A program made the position numbers and the translations under genes. The notes under the pieces are model-generated. The model was not told the DNA's origin and made no database searches. It worked only from the letters and a program-made list of their open reading frames with translations. From assembly GCF_002266425.1 (NCBI RefSeq), contig NZ_NPMN01000009.1, positions 62,001-126,000 on the forward strand: a stretch of 64,000 nucleotides of DNA. The letters run 5' to 3'. Positions 1 through 7,520 of the stretch are shown here, piece after piece (positions within the stretch are counted from its first letter, which is position 1; the number at the start of each line of letters is the position of its first letter). Origin of the DNA: Tissierella sp. P1. Its GTDB lineage: Bacteria; Bacillota; Clostridia; Tissierellales; Tissierellaceae.

Positions 1-157
1 AAAAGCTTCTATTAAAGTATAAAGACATTAATGAAGCTTTTTTGCCACTGCATAAGCAACTCGGACGAAATCAAAGATTTCGCAAATCTGCTTAAAACTC
101 ATAAAGATCAATTTCCTTATATAAGAATATTGAAGTAGGATTTTCCTGTTCGTTATA

Positions 158-191
158 AAAATATTGTTTGTCTTACAAACAATATTTTTTA
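158..191. terminator. Intrinsic terminator hairpin
   Basis: A 13-bp perfect stem (AAATATTGTTTGT with its complement) with a 3-nt loop is followed by a T run. It presumably ends transcription of a gene left of the window. A second terminator-like stem (AAAAGCTTC with GAAGCTTTTTT) lies at 1-43. Confidence 0.75.
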
Positions 192-298
192 ATATTTAGA
201 AAAAACTGTCTATTAAGGAGAGTAATGGCAAATTATGGGTATAGATATATTATGTCAAAATAAACATATGTCTATAATAAACTGTCGAGGTGGGGGAT

Positions 299-2899
299 AT
301 GAAAATTATACAAAGGAAATTTTATTTGTTTGGTATATTGCTGACCTTCATTGTTGCTATAGGATTGGTAATTCAATATGGATATCTGAATAATGTTATA
401 ACTAAGGATAAAGAATTAAATATGGAAAAATCTATAGAACATCTAGGTTATCAGATAAATAGTAATTTAAAATATCATAGCCAATATACCGTTGCAGCTT
501 CGGAGTTTATAGCTATAGGAGAATGGTCAGATAAGGAAGTGGTAGAATATTTTAAAAGACTTGTAGAAAATAATACTACCATAAGATCTATTTACCTAGG
601 TGATATAAATAATAAATTAATAAATAGTGATAATTGGAAACCGCCAAAAGCCTACGACATAAAAATAAGACCATGGTACATAAAAGCAATTGAAGAAAAT
701 AAACTTGTGATTTCTGATGTGTATATAGATGCACTTGAGAATAAACTTATAACCACCATATCAAGACCTATATATAATAGAAATGGAGAATTATTAGGCG
801 TTGTAGCCTCTGATATCAGTATGGAAGAGATTATAAAGATAGTGGAAGATACGAAAGTCAAAGATCTAGGCTATTCTTTTCTAATTGATAATGCAGGAAA
901 TATACTAGCCCATCCTAAATATAAATACGAAGTTGATTCTGAATTAATAAATATTAATTCAATAAGCCGTGGAATTCATGAAAAACTTAAAGAAACTAAG
1001 ACTGGAAAAATAGAAGTAGAATTAGACGGTGTTCTAGGATATTTATCATATCAACCTGTAGAAAAGACGGACTGGATTATTGGAAATTTTATGTCCCTAG
1101 AAGAATTTAGAGGCAATAATAGTGATATCTGGAGAATACTTTTGATTGCTCTAGCAATATCTATGATTATTTTTATCTCTTTTACTTATTTGCAAAAGGT
1201 AAATTTTCTAATGCCTGTATATAAATTAGATAAGGATATTAGAAATATCAATATTGAAGGAAATATTGGATATAGAATACCAATGGAGAAAAATGACCCC
1301 TTTATTGATTTAAGAAAATCAATTAATTTTATATTAAATAAGACCCACGAATTCTTACAGCAACATGAGCAGGACACTGAGGAAATAGTAGCTCAGAATG
1401 AAGAGTTAGAAGCTTCCTATGGGCAGCTAGCAGCAATGGAGGAAGAGATAAGAGATCAGTATGAAAAGCTTGTTAAATCTGAAAAAGATTTAAAGCAAGC
1501 ATTGGAAAAAAATAAAGCAATTATAGAAGTCTTACCAGATATATTATTTATAATCAATAGAGAAGGAAGATTTGTTGAAGTTGAAGTAGCAGATAGTCAG
1601 GAATTATATATAGAAAAAGAAGATTTTCTAGGGAAAAAGATTAAAGACCTATTTTCAACTGAAATAGCAGAGATTGCTATGAAAAAAATAAAAAATGTAT
1701 TAGAAAATGATATCATGGAAACCTTTGAATATAGCCTGGAAGTTCCAAAAGGCATGGAAAATTATGAAATTAGAATAGTAAAACTTAATGGAGATGAAGT
1801 AGTATCAGTAACTAGAAATATAACAGATAAGAAGAAAATGGAAGATAAACTAATAAGATTATCTTATAAGGATCAATTAACAGGATTATATAATAGAAGA
1901 TTTTTTGAAGAAGAGCTTAAGAGGTTAGACGTTCCTAGAAATTTACCTATTACAATTGTAATGGCAGATGTAAATGGATTAAAGCTTATAAATGACTCCT
2001 TTGGACATAAGGCAGGAGACGAGCTATTGAAAGATATTGCAAATATAATGAAAAAAGGTTGTAGAGAAGATGATATAATCGCAAGAATAAGTGGGGATGA
2101 GTTCGTTATTATTCTACCTCAGACCAATGAAAGAGAAGCAGAAGCTATTATAGGAAGATTAAAGGCATTAAGTGCAGATGAAAAGTTCTCAAATGACAAA
2201 TTATCAAATATGGAATTATCTGTATCTTTTGGCTTGGGAACTAAATGTACTGTAGATACTGACATGTCAGAGATATTAAAAAAGGCTGAAGATAATATGT
2301 ATACTCACAAATTATTTGAAGGCCCTAGTATGAGAAGTAAGACCATAGATACTATAATGACAGCATTATACGAAAAAAACAAAAGAGAAGAAGAACATTC
2401 CAAAAGAGTAGCAATGATTTCTCAACAATTAGGTAGTATTCTAGGTATGAAGGAAGAAAAATTAAAAGAACTTGAAAATGTTGGACTGCTTCATGATATA
2501 GGGAAGATTGCTATTAATGAAGCTATTCTAGACAAGCCAGGATATCTTTCTGACGAAGAATGGGAAGATATGAAGAAACACCCTGAGATTGGATATAGAA
2601 TACTTAGTACAGTAAATGAGATGTCTCAAATAGCTGAGTATACATTGGCTCATCATGAAAGATATGATGGTAGAGGTTATCCTAGAGGATTAAAAGGAGA
2701 AGAAATTCCCTTAGTATCAAGAATCATAGCTATAGCTGACTCATATGATGCAATGGCAAGTGATAGATCTTATAGAAAAGCTTTATCAAATGAGGAAATA
2801 ATAAAAGAGTTTATAAGAAATGCTGGAACACAATTTGATCCTCAGCTGGCAAGGATATTCGTAGAGCAAGTTCTGAAATCTAAATGGATAGAAGATTAA
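299..2899 (+). CDS. Membrane sensor with Cache, PAS, GGDEF and HD-GYP domains
   Basis: This is a c-di-GMP turnover protein that carries both a synthase and a phosphodiesterase domain. An N-terminal membrane helix and an extracellular Cache-type sensor (about residues 30-275) lead to a second helix near 280-300, a coiled coil, a PAS domain (about 405-515), a GGDEF domain (about 525-680) and an HD-GYP domain (about 695-865). The GGDEF active-site loop reads SGDEF (residues 598-602) instead of GGDEF. The HD-GYP half keeps HDIGK (from residue 732), HHERYDG and GYP, so hydrolysis looks intact. I chose ATG at 299 because the GAGGTGG site sits 5-6 nt upstream; GTG at 290 would overlap that site. It stands alone and converges on yabE through a shared terminator. 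The extracellular ligand is unknown. Confidence 0.9.
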   Translation: MKIIQRKFYLFGILLTFIVAIGLVIQYGYLNNVITKDKELNMEKSIEHLGYQINSNLKYHSQYTVAASEFIAIGEWSDKEVVEYFKRLVENNTTIRSIYLGDINNKLINSDNWKPPKAYDIKIRPWYIKAIEENKLVISDVYIDALENKLITTISRPIYNRNGELLGVVASDISMEEIIKIVEDTKVKDLGYSFLIDNAGNILAHPKYKYEVDSELININSISRGIHEKLKETKTGKIEVELDGVLGYLSYQPVEKTDWIIGNFMSLEEFRGNNSDIWRILLIALAISMIIFISFTYLQKVNFLMPVYKLDKDIRNINIEGNIGYRIPMEKNDPFIDLRKSINFILNKTHEFLQQHEQDTEEIVAQNEELEASYGQLAAMEEEIRDQYEKLVKSEKDLKQALEKNKAIIEVLPDILFIINREGRFVEVEVADSQELYIEKEDFLGKKIKDLFSTEIAEIAMKKIKNVLENDIMETFEYSLEVPKGMENYEIRIVKLNGDEVVSVTRNITDKKKMEDKLIRLSYKDQLTGLYNRRFFEEELKRLDVPRNLPITIVMADVNGLKLINDSFGHKAGDELLKDIANIMKKGCREDDIIARISGDEFVIILPQTNEREAEAIIGRLKALSADEKFSNDKLSNMELSVSFGLGTKCTVDTDMSEILKKAEDNMYTHKLFEGPSMRSKTIDTIMTALYEKNKREEEHSKRVAMISQQLGSILGMKEEKLKELENVGLLHDIGKIAINEAILDKPGYLSDEEWEDMKKHPEIGYRILSTVNEMSQIAEYTLAHHERYDGRGYPRGLKGEEIPLVSRIIAIADSYDAMASDRSYRKALSNEEIIKEFIRNAGTQFDPQLARIFVEQVLKSKWIED

Positions 2900-2900
2900 A

Positions 2901-2934
2901 AAGATTAGATTCCAAAAAGGAATCTAATCTTTTA
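2901..2934. terminator. Bidirectional terminator between the GGDEF/HD-GYP gene and yabE
   Basis: A 14-bp stem (AAAGATTAGATTCC and complement) with a 5-nt A loop is flanked by A and T runs, so it can serve both converging genes. Confidence 0.85.
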
Positions 2935-2947
2935 TAAGAAACTTTTT

Positions 2948-3979
2948 TTATTTTAATACATATACTTTAACTTTTCTTCTTCCAAACCTATTAACTTCAC
3001 TAGAAGTTTCGAAGAACAAATCAATTTTATTTCCTTTGATTGCCCCTCCAGTGTCCTCTGCTATAGCGAAACCATAATCTTTAGATCCATCAAGGCTTTG
3101 AACATAGAGTTTCGTGCCTAATGGGATTACCCTAGGGTCAACAGCAACTACGCCAGGTCTAGCCTTTGTACCTAAGGCTGTAAGACCATAATATTTATCT
3201 CCTGGATTTTTACCAGTACTTTCAAATGATGCGTCATAGGCAGTGGCTGTCATAGTTATAGCTTTTCTATAGCTAGTATTACCTCTAGATGTAACAATTA
3301 AATCCTTAGTCCCTTTTTCTACAACTTCAGAAATAGGTTCGGTAACTATCTCTTCCTTTACCAACTCTATTGAATGTAGTTTACCATTGATAAATTCCTT
3401 TTTAAAATGAGACTTTTTAAGCCCATCCTTACCATTTTGAACAACCTTCGATGTTCCAATATCCATTTTGTTATTTTTATTTACCATCTTATCAAAAGGA
3501 ATAATATCCTCAACGGTTTCAACCACCTCCTCGACTTTAAATAGTTCGATATTTCCTCCATCTGAAACTGTAGAATCTAACTTGGGAGAAGTAAAGTCCT
3601 TATCCCCTAATACAATTCCTTGTTCATCTAATACTTCACTTACTGTTCTGTAAAAAGATTTTACCTCGTATTCTCCTCCAGCAAATGAAATAGTATATGA
3701 CTTAGGATTTTTTATAATGATATTCATATTATCTTCAAGTTCTGTGTCTAAGTCCATATTAATATAAGCATCTTTATTGAATGGAATGGATTCTTTTTCA
3801 AGTAATTCTTCCAAAGTTCTAGCAGTTGAAGCTATTTCTATAACTTCATTTTCTAGTTGTAAGGTAATATTATTAATACTACCCTGGTACATATAAAACC
3901 CTAAAGATACAGTTACTGCTATAGCGAGGGCAGCCAAGACTATAAACTTCCAAGTCTTATTGACTGTATGATTTTCCAT
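2948..3979 (-). CDS. yabE: YabE-like cell-wall protein (DUF348, G5, 3D domain)
   Basis: This is a secreted or membrane-anchored wall-remodelling protein of the resuscitation-factor-like YabE family. The order is a short cytoplasmic tail, one membrane helix (about 11-30), two ubiquitin-like DUF348 modules (about 37-155), a G5 domain (about 185-240) and a C-terminal 3D domain (about 242-343). The 3D domain has the motifs TATAYDAS, GTKARPGVVAVDP and AEDTGGAIKG, which in this fold carry the lytic transglycosylase-type active-site aspartates. At 343 residues it has the normal family length. In Bacillus yabE lies between tatD and rnmV; here it is 18 kb away on the other strand. A strong SD (AGGAGGT) precedes the ATG. 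Substrate and lytic activity are inferred from the family. Confidence 0.88.
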   Translation of the reverse strand: MENHTVNKTWKFIVLAALAIAVTVSLGFYMYQGSINNITLQLENEVIEIASTARTLEELLEKESIPFNKDAYINMDLDTELEDNMNIIIKNPKSYTISFAGGEYEVKSFYRTVSEVLDEQGIVLGDKDFTSPKLDSTVSDGGNIELFKVEEVVETVEDIIPFDKMVNKNNKMDIGTSKVVQNGKDGLKKSHFKKEFINGKLHSIELVKEEIVTEPISEVVEKGTKDLIVTSRGNTSYRKAITMTATAYDASFESTGKNPGDKYYGLTALGTKARPGVVAVDPRVIPLGTKLYVQSLDGSKDYGFAIAEDTGGAIKGNKIDLFFETSSEVNRFGRRKVKVYVLK

Positions 3980-4010
3980 AATATACCTCCTATAATTTAA
4001 CTATTCTTGT

Positions 4011-4039
4011 ATTGTAATCAAAAACTTATTGTTTGTCAA
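4011..4039 (-). promoter_or_regulatory. SigA-type promoter of yabE
   Basis: Read on the minus strand, TTGACA (4039-4034) and TACAAT (4016-4011) are separated by exactly 17 bp, a near-consensus housekeeping promoter just upstream of the yabE start. Confidence 0.75.
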
Positions 4040-4332
4040 ATTTTTGATATAATACACATAATATTCTGGTGGTTGTACAATGTTTCTTTATATATGGATA
4101 TCATATACAAAAACTGGAAAATTATTCATAAAAAATGAGAATTGTTATTTTATAGTGGAGAAAAAGGTTAATTATATTAATAAAATTTATATAAGAGTGA
4201 GGCTTATTTATACCTATTATTGTAGTTTTATGTTGTAACTAAGATATATTAATGGTAGAATCAAATTATAATTTAGGGGATTTACCAATATTATGATGAA
4301 TTTCAAAAAAATATGCATCCGGGGGGATAATA

Positions 4333-4944
4333 TTGAATATAGAAATAATAGAACAAACAATTGAGAAATTAGATTCCGTAGTTTCTTGTAAAATTATTTC
4401 AGAGGATAATAATTTTGAAGAAATTCATATAGTTTCAAATAGGAATAGATCTGCCAAACAGCTAGTTAGGGATATCCAATCTATTCTAATAGCTACATAT
4501 AATATTCAAGTAGATCATAAGAAAATAAGTATAGCAGAAATACAAGATGATAGTCTTAAGAAAATTGAAAACAGGCTTAAGATAATGTCAATATCCCATG
4601 ATAATAATGGGCAAAAGGCCATGGTAAAAGTAACCTTGGACAACCATAAGGATATTTTTGAGAATTCAAGGATAGGAATAAATACTAGTACAAATATTGA
4701 TAGAATGTTAGTAGATGTTACATTAAAGACTGTGGAAGATGCTTATGGTTATGAGGAAACCTTTATATTAGAAGATATAAAAACTGTTAACATCTCCACG
4801 GATGAAGTAGTGATAGTTGTTATTACTTGTATCAGTGAAGGTTTGGAGCAAAAATTTTGTGGTTCCTGTTTAATAAAAAATGATTATAAGGAGGCAGTTG
4901 TAAAAGCTACTTTAGATGCTCTAAATCGTTTTACATCAAGGTAG
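4333..4944 (+). CDS. Conserved hypothetical protein of 203 residues
   Basis: I do not recognise a named family. The protein is soluble, with no signal peptide or membrane helix. It seems to have two parts: an N-terminal alpha/beta region (about 1-75) built around VVSCKIIS and EEIHIVSN, and a C-terminal beta-rich region (about 80-203) containing KAMVKVTLD and a CGSC pair. The start is TTG at 4333, chosen because a GGGGGG ribosome site ends 7 nt upstream and the protein then begins at the first predicted strand. About 350 bp of AT-rich DNA separate it from yabE. Similar proteins are, as far as I recall, found in clostridia without known function. The two cysteines spaced by two residues could be structural or redox-active; that is only a possibility. 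Confidence 0.6.
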   Translation: MNIEIIEQTIEKLDSVVSCKIISEDNNFEEIHIVSNRNRSAKQLVRDIQSILIATYNIQVDHKKISIAEIQDDSLKKIENRLKIMSISHDNNGQKAMVKVTLDNHKDIFENSRIGINTSTNIDRMLVDVTLKTVEDAYGYEETFILEDIKTVNISTDEVVIVVITCISEGLEQKFCGSCLIKNDYKEAVVKATLDALNRFTSR

Positions 4945-4990
4945 GTATCAATGCCGGCTAATAAATTTCTCATTAACAAAAATAGCGAAG

Positions 4991-5050
4991 CGAATATGGC
5001 GTGTTGTAATAGCGAATCAACATAGTATCCTAAAAAGGAGGCTATATTCG
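4991..5050 (+). promoter_or_regulatory. Predicted three-way-junction leader hiding a ribosome site
   Basis: Stem P1 pairs CGAATATGGC (4991-5000) with GCTATATTCG (5041-5050), which ends directly before an ATG. Inside it, TGTTG (5002-5006) pairs with CAACA (5018-5022), and TCCT (5028-5031) pairs with AGGA (5036-5039) across an AAAA loop. The last hairpin contains the SD sequence AAGGAGG (5035-5041), so translation of the next small gene should depend on melting or remodelling this fold. I do not match it to a known riboswitch class. The pairings are visible; the regulation is inferred. Confidence 0.5.
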
Positions 5051-5131
5051 ATGAAAAGAATATTAATGGTTTTACTTAGCATTTTAGCTTTAGTTTTATC
5101 AGCTGGAGCAAATTATACTTGGATTAGATAA
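5051..5131 (+). CDS. 26-residue hydrophobic peptide
   Basis: This is a tiny gene, starting with ATG 9 nt after a perfect AAGGAGG. The product begins MKRILMVLL, continues as one hydrophobic helix of about 18 residues, and ends with the polar tail NYTWIR. It looks like a small membrane peptide or an uncleaved signal-like peptide. It has no cysteine, so it is neither a lipoprotein nor an AgrD-type autoinducer precursor in the usual form. It lies 47 nt upstream of a membrane HD-GYP phosphodiesterase and may be cotranscribed with it. The strong SD inside a folded leader argues that it is really translated. Function is unknown; small membrane-protein regulator, signal peptide or leader peptide are all possible. 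Confidence 0.5.
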   Translation: MKRILMVLLSILALVLSAGANYTWIR

Positions 5132-5178
5132 TATTTTAATTTATTAGCCGGAATGAGATATATTAGGAGATGAGTGAT

Positions 5179-6426
5179 TTGAAACCAAATAAAACAACAT
5201 ATATATACATAGGAATACTTTTCTTGATATCGATCATAGCTTATGGTTTCTTAATTCGAAGTTTTACAATTACAGATATAAAAATGCTATTGTTTTGGAC
5301 AATTCTTACAATTATAGTTGAGTCTTTACTAATACCCCTAACAAATAATTCAATAGGAGTTTCTGTAGGATCTGCTATAAATCTAGCATCTATCGTAGTA
5401 GGCGGACCATTATTAGGTACTACATCATCTTTTTTAGGACTATTATTCAGATGCCCTAATGTGCCGGAATATGGATGTACTCATTTATTCAATACTCCTT
5501 ATTATGTTACAGTATTTAATGTATCCCAGAGCATTATTGTAACATCTGTCATGGGAATTATATATATAGGCACTGGAGGTAAGATAGGAGAATTTTTTCT
5601 ACCGCAAACAATTTTAATAGTAATTTTAGGGACAATTTTTAATACTATAATAATATCTGGTTTAATGTCATTATTAAATAAACAACAATTTATAAAAGTT
5701 TGGTATTCTAACATTAAAGGAACCTTTGCAAGTTCATTAGCTGTAGGTATTATAGGTATAATTATAGCCTTGGCTTTTATAGGATATGGCTATTGGGCTG
5801 TTTTATTATTTTTCGGACCATTATTACTAGCAAGATATTCCTTTAAATTATATATAGAGACAAGAAATCTATATCTATCTACTATACAAGCTTTTAACTC
5901 TGCTATGGAGGCAAAAGACCCTTATACATCTGGACATGCCTCTAGGGTGGAAAGTTATGCTGTCAAATTAGCAGAGGCATATGGATTGTCATACGAGAAG
6001 ATTCAAAATATTAAAAATGCGGCTATTTTACATGATATTGGTAAAATAGGTATCAATGATAATATATTAAATAAGGCTACAGCATTGACTCAAAAGGAAT
6101 ATGAAGATATTCGAAGGCATCCGAGTATTGGTGCAGAAATAATTAGCAAGGTTGATTTTTTAAAGAAAATTTCTGGAATTGTAAGATATCATCATGAAAG
6201 ATATGATGGTAAAGGATATCCTGATGGATTATCTGGAGATGACATACCTATGGAAGCCTATATATTATCCATAGCAGATTCTTACGATGCAATGACTTCA
6301 GACAGACCATATCGAGATGCTCTGACTAAGGAAGAGGCTTTACAGGAGATTATAAATAATGCTGGAACACAATTTCATCCAGATCTTGCAGAAAAGTTTG
6401 CAGATATCTTAAGAGAAAGGGAGTGA
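5179..6426 (+). CDS. Membrane HD-GYP c-di-GMP phosphodiesterase
   Basis: The N-terminal half (about 1-225) is a bundle of hydrophobic helices, six or seven by eye, of the integral-membrane sensor type. The C-terminal half is an HD-GYP domain with HDIGKIG, HPSIGAEI, HHERYDGKGYPDG and SYDAMTSDRPYR, all the metal and signature residues expected of an active c-di-GMP hydrolase. I prefer TTG at 5179: the AGGAG at 5165-5169 directly abuts the in-frame ATG at 5170, which leaves no spacer. The 3' end overlaps the DUF5317 gene, so the two are translationally coupled. It follows the small peptide gene. The signal sensed by the membrane half is unknown. Confidence 0.88.
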   Translation: MKPNKTTYIYIGILFLISIIAYGFLIRSFTITDIKMLLFWTILTIIVESLLIPLTNNSIGVSVGSAINLASIVVGGPLLGTTSSFLGLLFRCPNVPEYGCTHLFNTPYYVTVFNVSQSIIVTSVMGIIYIGTGGKIGEFFLPQTILIVILGTIFNTIIISGLMSLLNKQQFIKVWYSNIKGTFASSLAVGIIGIIIALAFIGYGYWAVLLFFGPLLLARYSFKLYIETRNLYLSTIQAFNSAMEAKDPYTSGHASRVESYAVKLAEAYGLSYEKIQNIKNAAILHDIGKIGINDNILNKATALTQKEYEDIRRHPSIGAEIISKVDFLKKISGIVRYHHERYDGKGYPDGLSGDDIPMEAYILSIADSYDAMTSDRPYRDALTKEEALQEIINNAGTQFHPDLAEKFADILRERE

Positions 6427-6431
6427 TATCA

Positions 6432-7010
6432 TTGTTTATTGAAGCTATGGTTCTTGGATTTATTGTAGCCATATTCAGAAAAGGAAGAATAAGAAATATA
6501 GGAAATATACGTATAAAGGGCTGGTATTTGTTTCTTATAGCAGGACTTATTCAGGGATGTATATCTTGGTTGAAGGGCAGAAATCTTATATTAGGACCAG
6601 AGTTTTTTGATAAATATTTTGTTTATGTTCTTTTGTTTACATACTTAATCATGATAGCAGGAGTTATTCTCAATATTAAGAAGAAATTCATGAAATTTAT
6701 TCTTATAGGAATTATGTTAAACTTTATAGTCATATTTTCTAACGGTGGTAAAATGCCAGTATCCTTTAAGGGATTTACAGGATATGAGCATTATACAGAA
6801 AATATGCCAGAGAAATCCTTTGATATAAAACATTCTTTAGTCACGGAAGATACTAAGCTTGTTTATCTAGCAGATGTTATTGTAATACCGAAACCCTATC
6901 CTTTAGCCAGGATAATAAGCGTTGGAGATATTTTTTTGATGATAGGAGTTTTTTTGTTTTTTCAAGAGGCCATGGTCAGAGGAAGATGGAGTTTTCAATT
7001 ATTTAGTTAA
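6432..7010 (+). CDS. DUF5317 membrane protein
   Basis: This is a small polytopic membrane protein with about five hydrophobic segments and the conserved core FSNGGKMPVS, which I recognise from the DUF5317 family. The family commonly follows HD-GYP membrane proteins in clostridia, as here. The likely start is TTG at 6432, with GGGAG ending at 6422; an in-frame GTG at 6423 lies too close to that site. The start region overlaps the end of the HD-GYP gene, so the two probably form a functional pair, perhaps one membrane complex. No catalytic motif is visible and the biochemical role is unknown. Confidence 0.75.
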   Translation: MFIEAMVLGFIVAIFRKGRIRNIGNIRIKGWYLFLIAGLIQGCISWLKGRNLILGPEFFDKYFVYVLLFTYLIMIAGVILNIKKKFMKFILIGIMLNFIVIFSNGGKMPVSFKGFTGYEHYTENMPEKSFDIKHSLVTEDTKLVYLADVIVIPKPYPLARIISVGDIFLMIGVFLFFQEAMVRGRWSFQLFS

Positions 7011-7083
7011 AGTGCAAATATATATTTTTTGAAAATGTGATTTTATAAAATTAAAAGATAATAACATATAATAAAATTAATAG

Positions 7084-7112
7084 TTGACAAAAATGTTTTT
7101 AAATACTATAAT
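7084..7112 (+). promoter_or_regulatory. SigA-type promoter of the trp operon
   Basis: TTGACA (7084-7089) and TATAAT (7107-7112) match consensus exactly with a 17-bp spacer. Transcription would start about 7120, just before the T-box leader. Confidence 0.85.
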
Positions 7113-7362
7113 TTTGGAAAAGTTAAAAAATTCAATTGATTGGAAAAAGTAAGCAATACTTGAAGGTCTAGAGAGTCGGGGATGGTGGAAACCTGATACG
7201 GATGGTCTGCTGAATGGTTCCATGAGAAGCGGTGTGAAATCTTAGGAGAGTATCATTAGCCGAGTGTCTTACGTTATAAAGACGGGGTATCGAAATATTA
7301 TTATTTCCGTACCTTTAGAGTGAGATAGTCAACTATCTATATTAGGTGGCATAACGAAATTT

Positions 7363-7401
7363 AACATTTCGTCCTAGGTACTAGGATTGAAATGTTTTTT
7401 T
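7363..7401 (+). terminator. First T-box terminator
   Basis: AACATTTC and CCTAG pair with CTAGG and GAAATGTT, followed by seven T. Its 5' strand overlaps the antiterminator partner of the first T-box motif. Confidence 0.8.
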
Positions 7402-7457
7402 GTTTTATCATATAGGGTATATGATTATCTAAAAAAGGTGGCAACACGGAGTGCTGA

Positions 7458-7495
7458 GCATTTCGTCCTTATATTAGGGACGGAGTGCTTTTTTT
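7458..7495 (+). terminator. Second T-box terminator
   Basis: GCATTTCGTCC pairs (with G-U) to GGACGGAGTGC, followed by seven T. It lies 26 nt before the trpE ATG and is the last control point of the leader. Confidence 0.8.
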
Positions 7496-7520
7496 GTACT
7501 AAAAAAAGGGGGGATATACT

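Larger units (their letters stand above)
4954..5151. repeat. 14-bp inverted repeat enclosing the small peptide gene
   Basis: CCGGCTAATAAATT (4954-4967) is matched by its exact complement AATTTATTAGCCGG (5138-5151). The arms enclose the structured leader and the 26-codon gene as a roughly 200-bp unit. No target-site duplication is evident, so it may be an RNA structure or the ends of a small element. Confidence 0.55.
7140..7497 (+). promoter_or_regulatory. tRNA-Trp T-box leader with two antiterminator/terminator modules
   Basis: The leader has a Stem I region (about 7165-7290) with the AGAGAGTCGG-type start and a GAATGGTTC segment in which TGG (7215-7217) is the probable Trp specifier. Two T-box motifs follow: AGGTGGCATAACG (7344-7356) and AGGTGGCAACACG (7436-7448), each followed by its own terminator. 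Both carry TGGC, which fits pairing to a tRNA ending GCCA, as expected for tRNA-Trp. No second Stem I fits in the 30 bp between the modules, so this is a partially doubled T-box in which one tRNA reader faces two termination decisions. It should let the trp operon be transcribed when uncharged tRNA-Trp accumulates. Confidence 0.85.

Noticed and set aside
31..138. 35-codon frame at the left edge (MKLFCHCISN start)
   Set aside because: No ribosome site, and its start lies in a terminator-like hairpin. It could be a fragment but cannot be supported.
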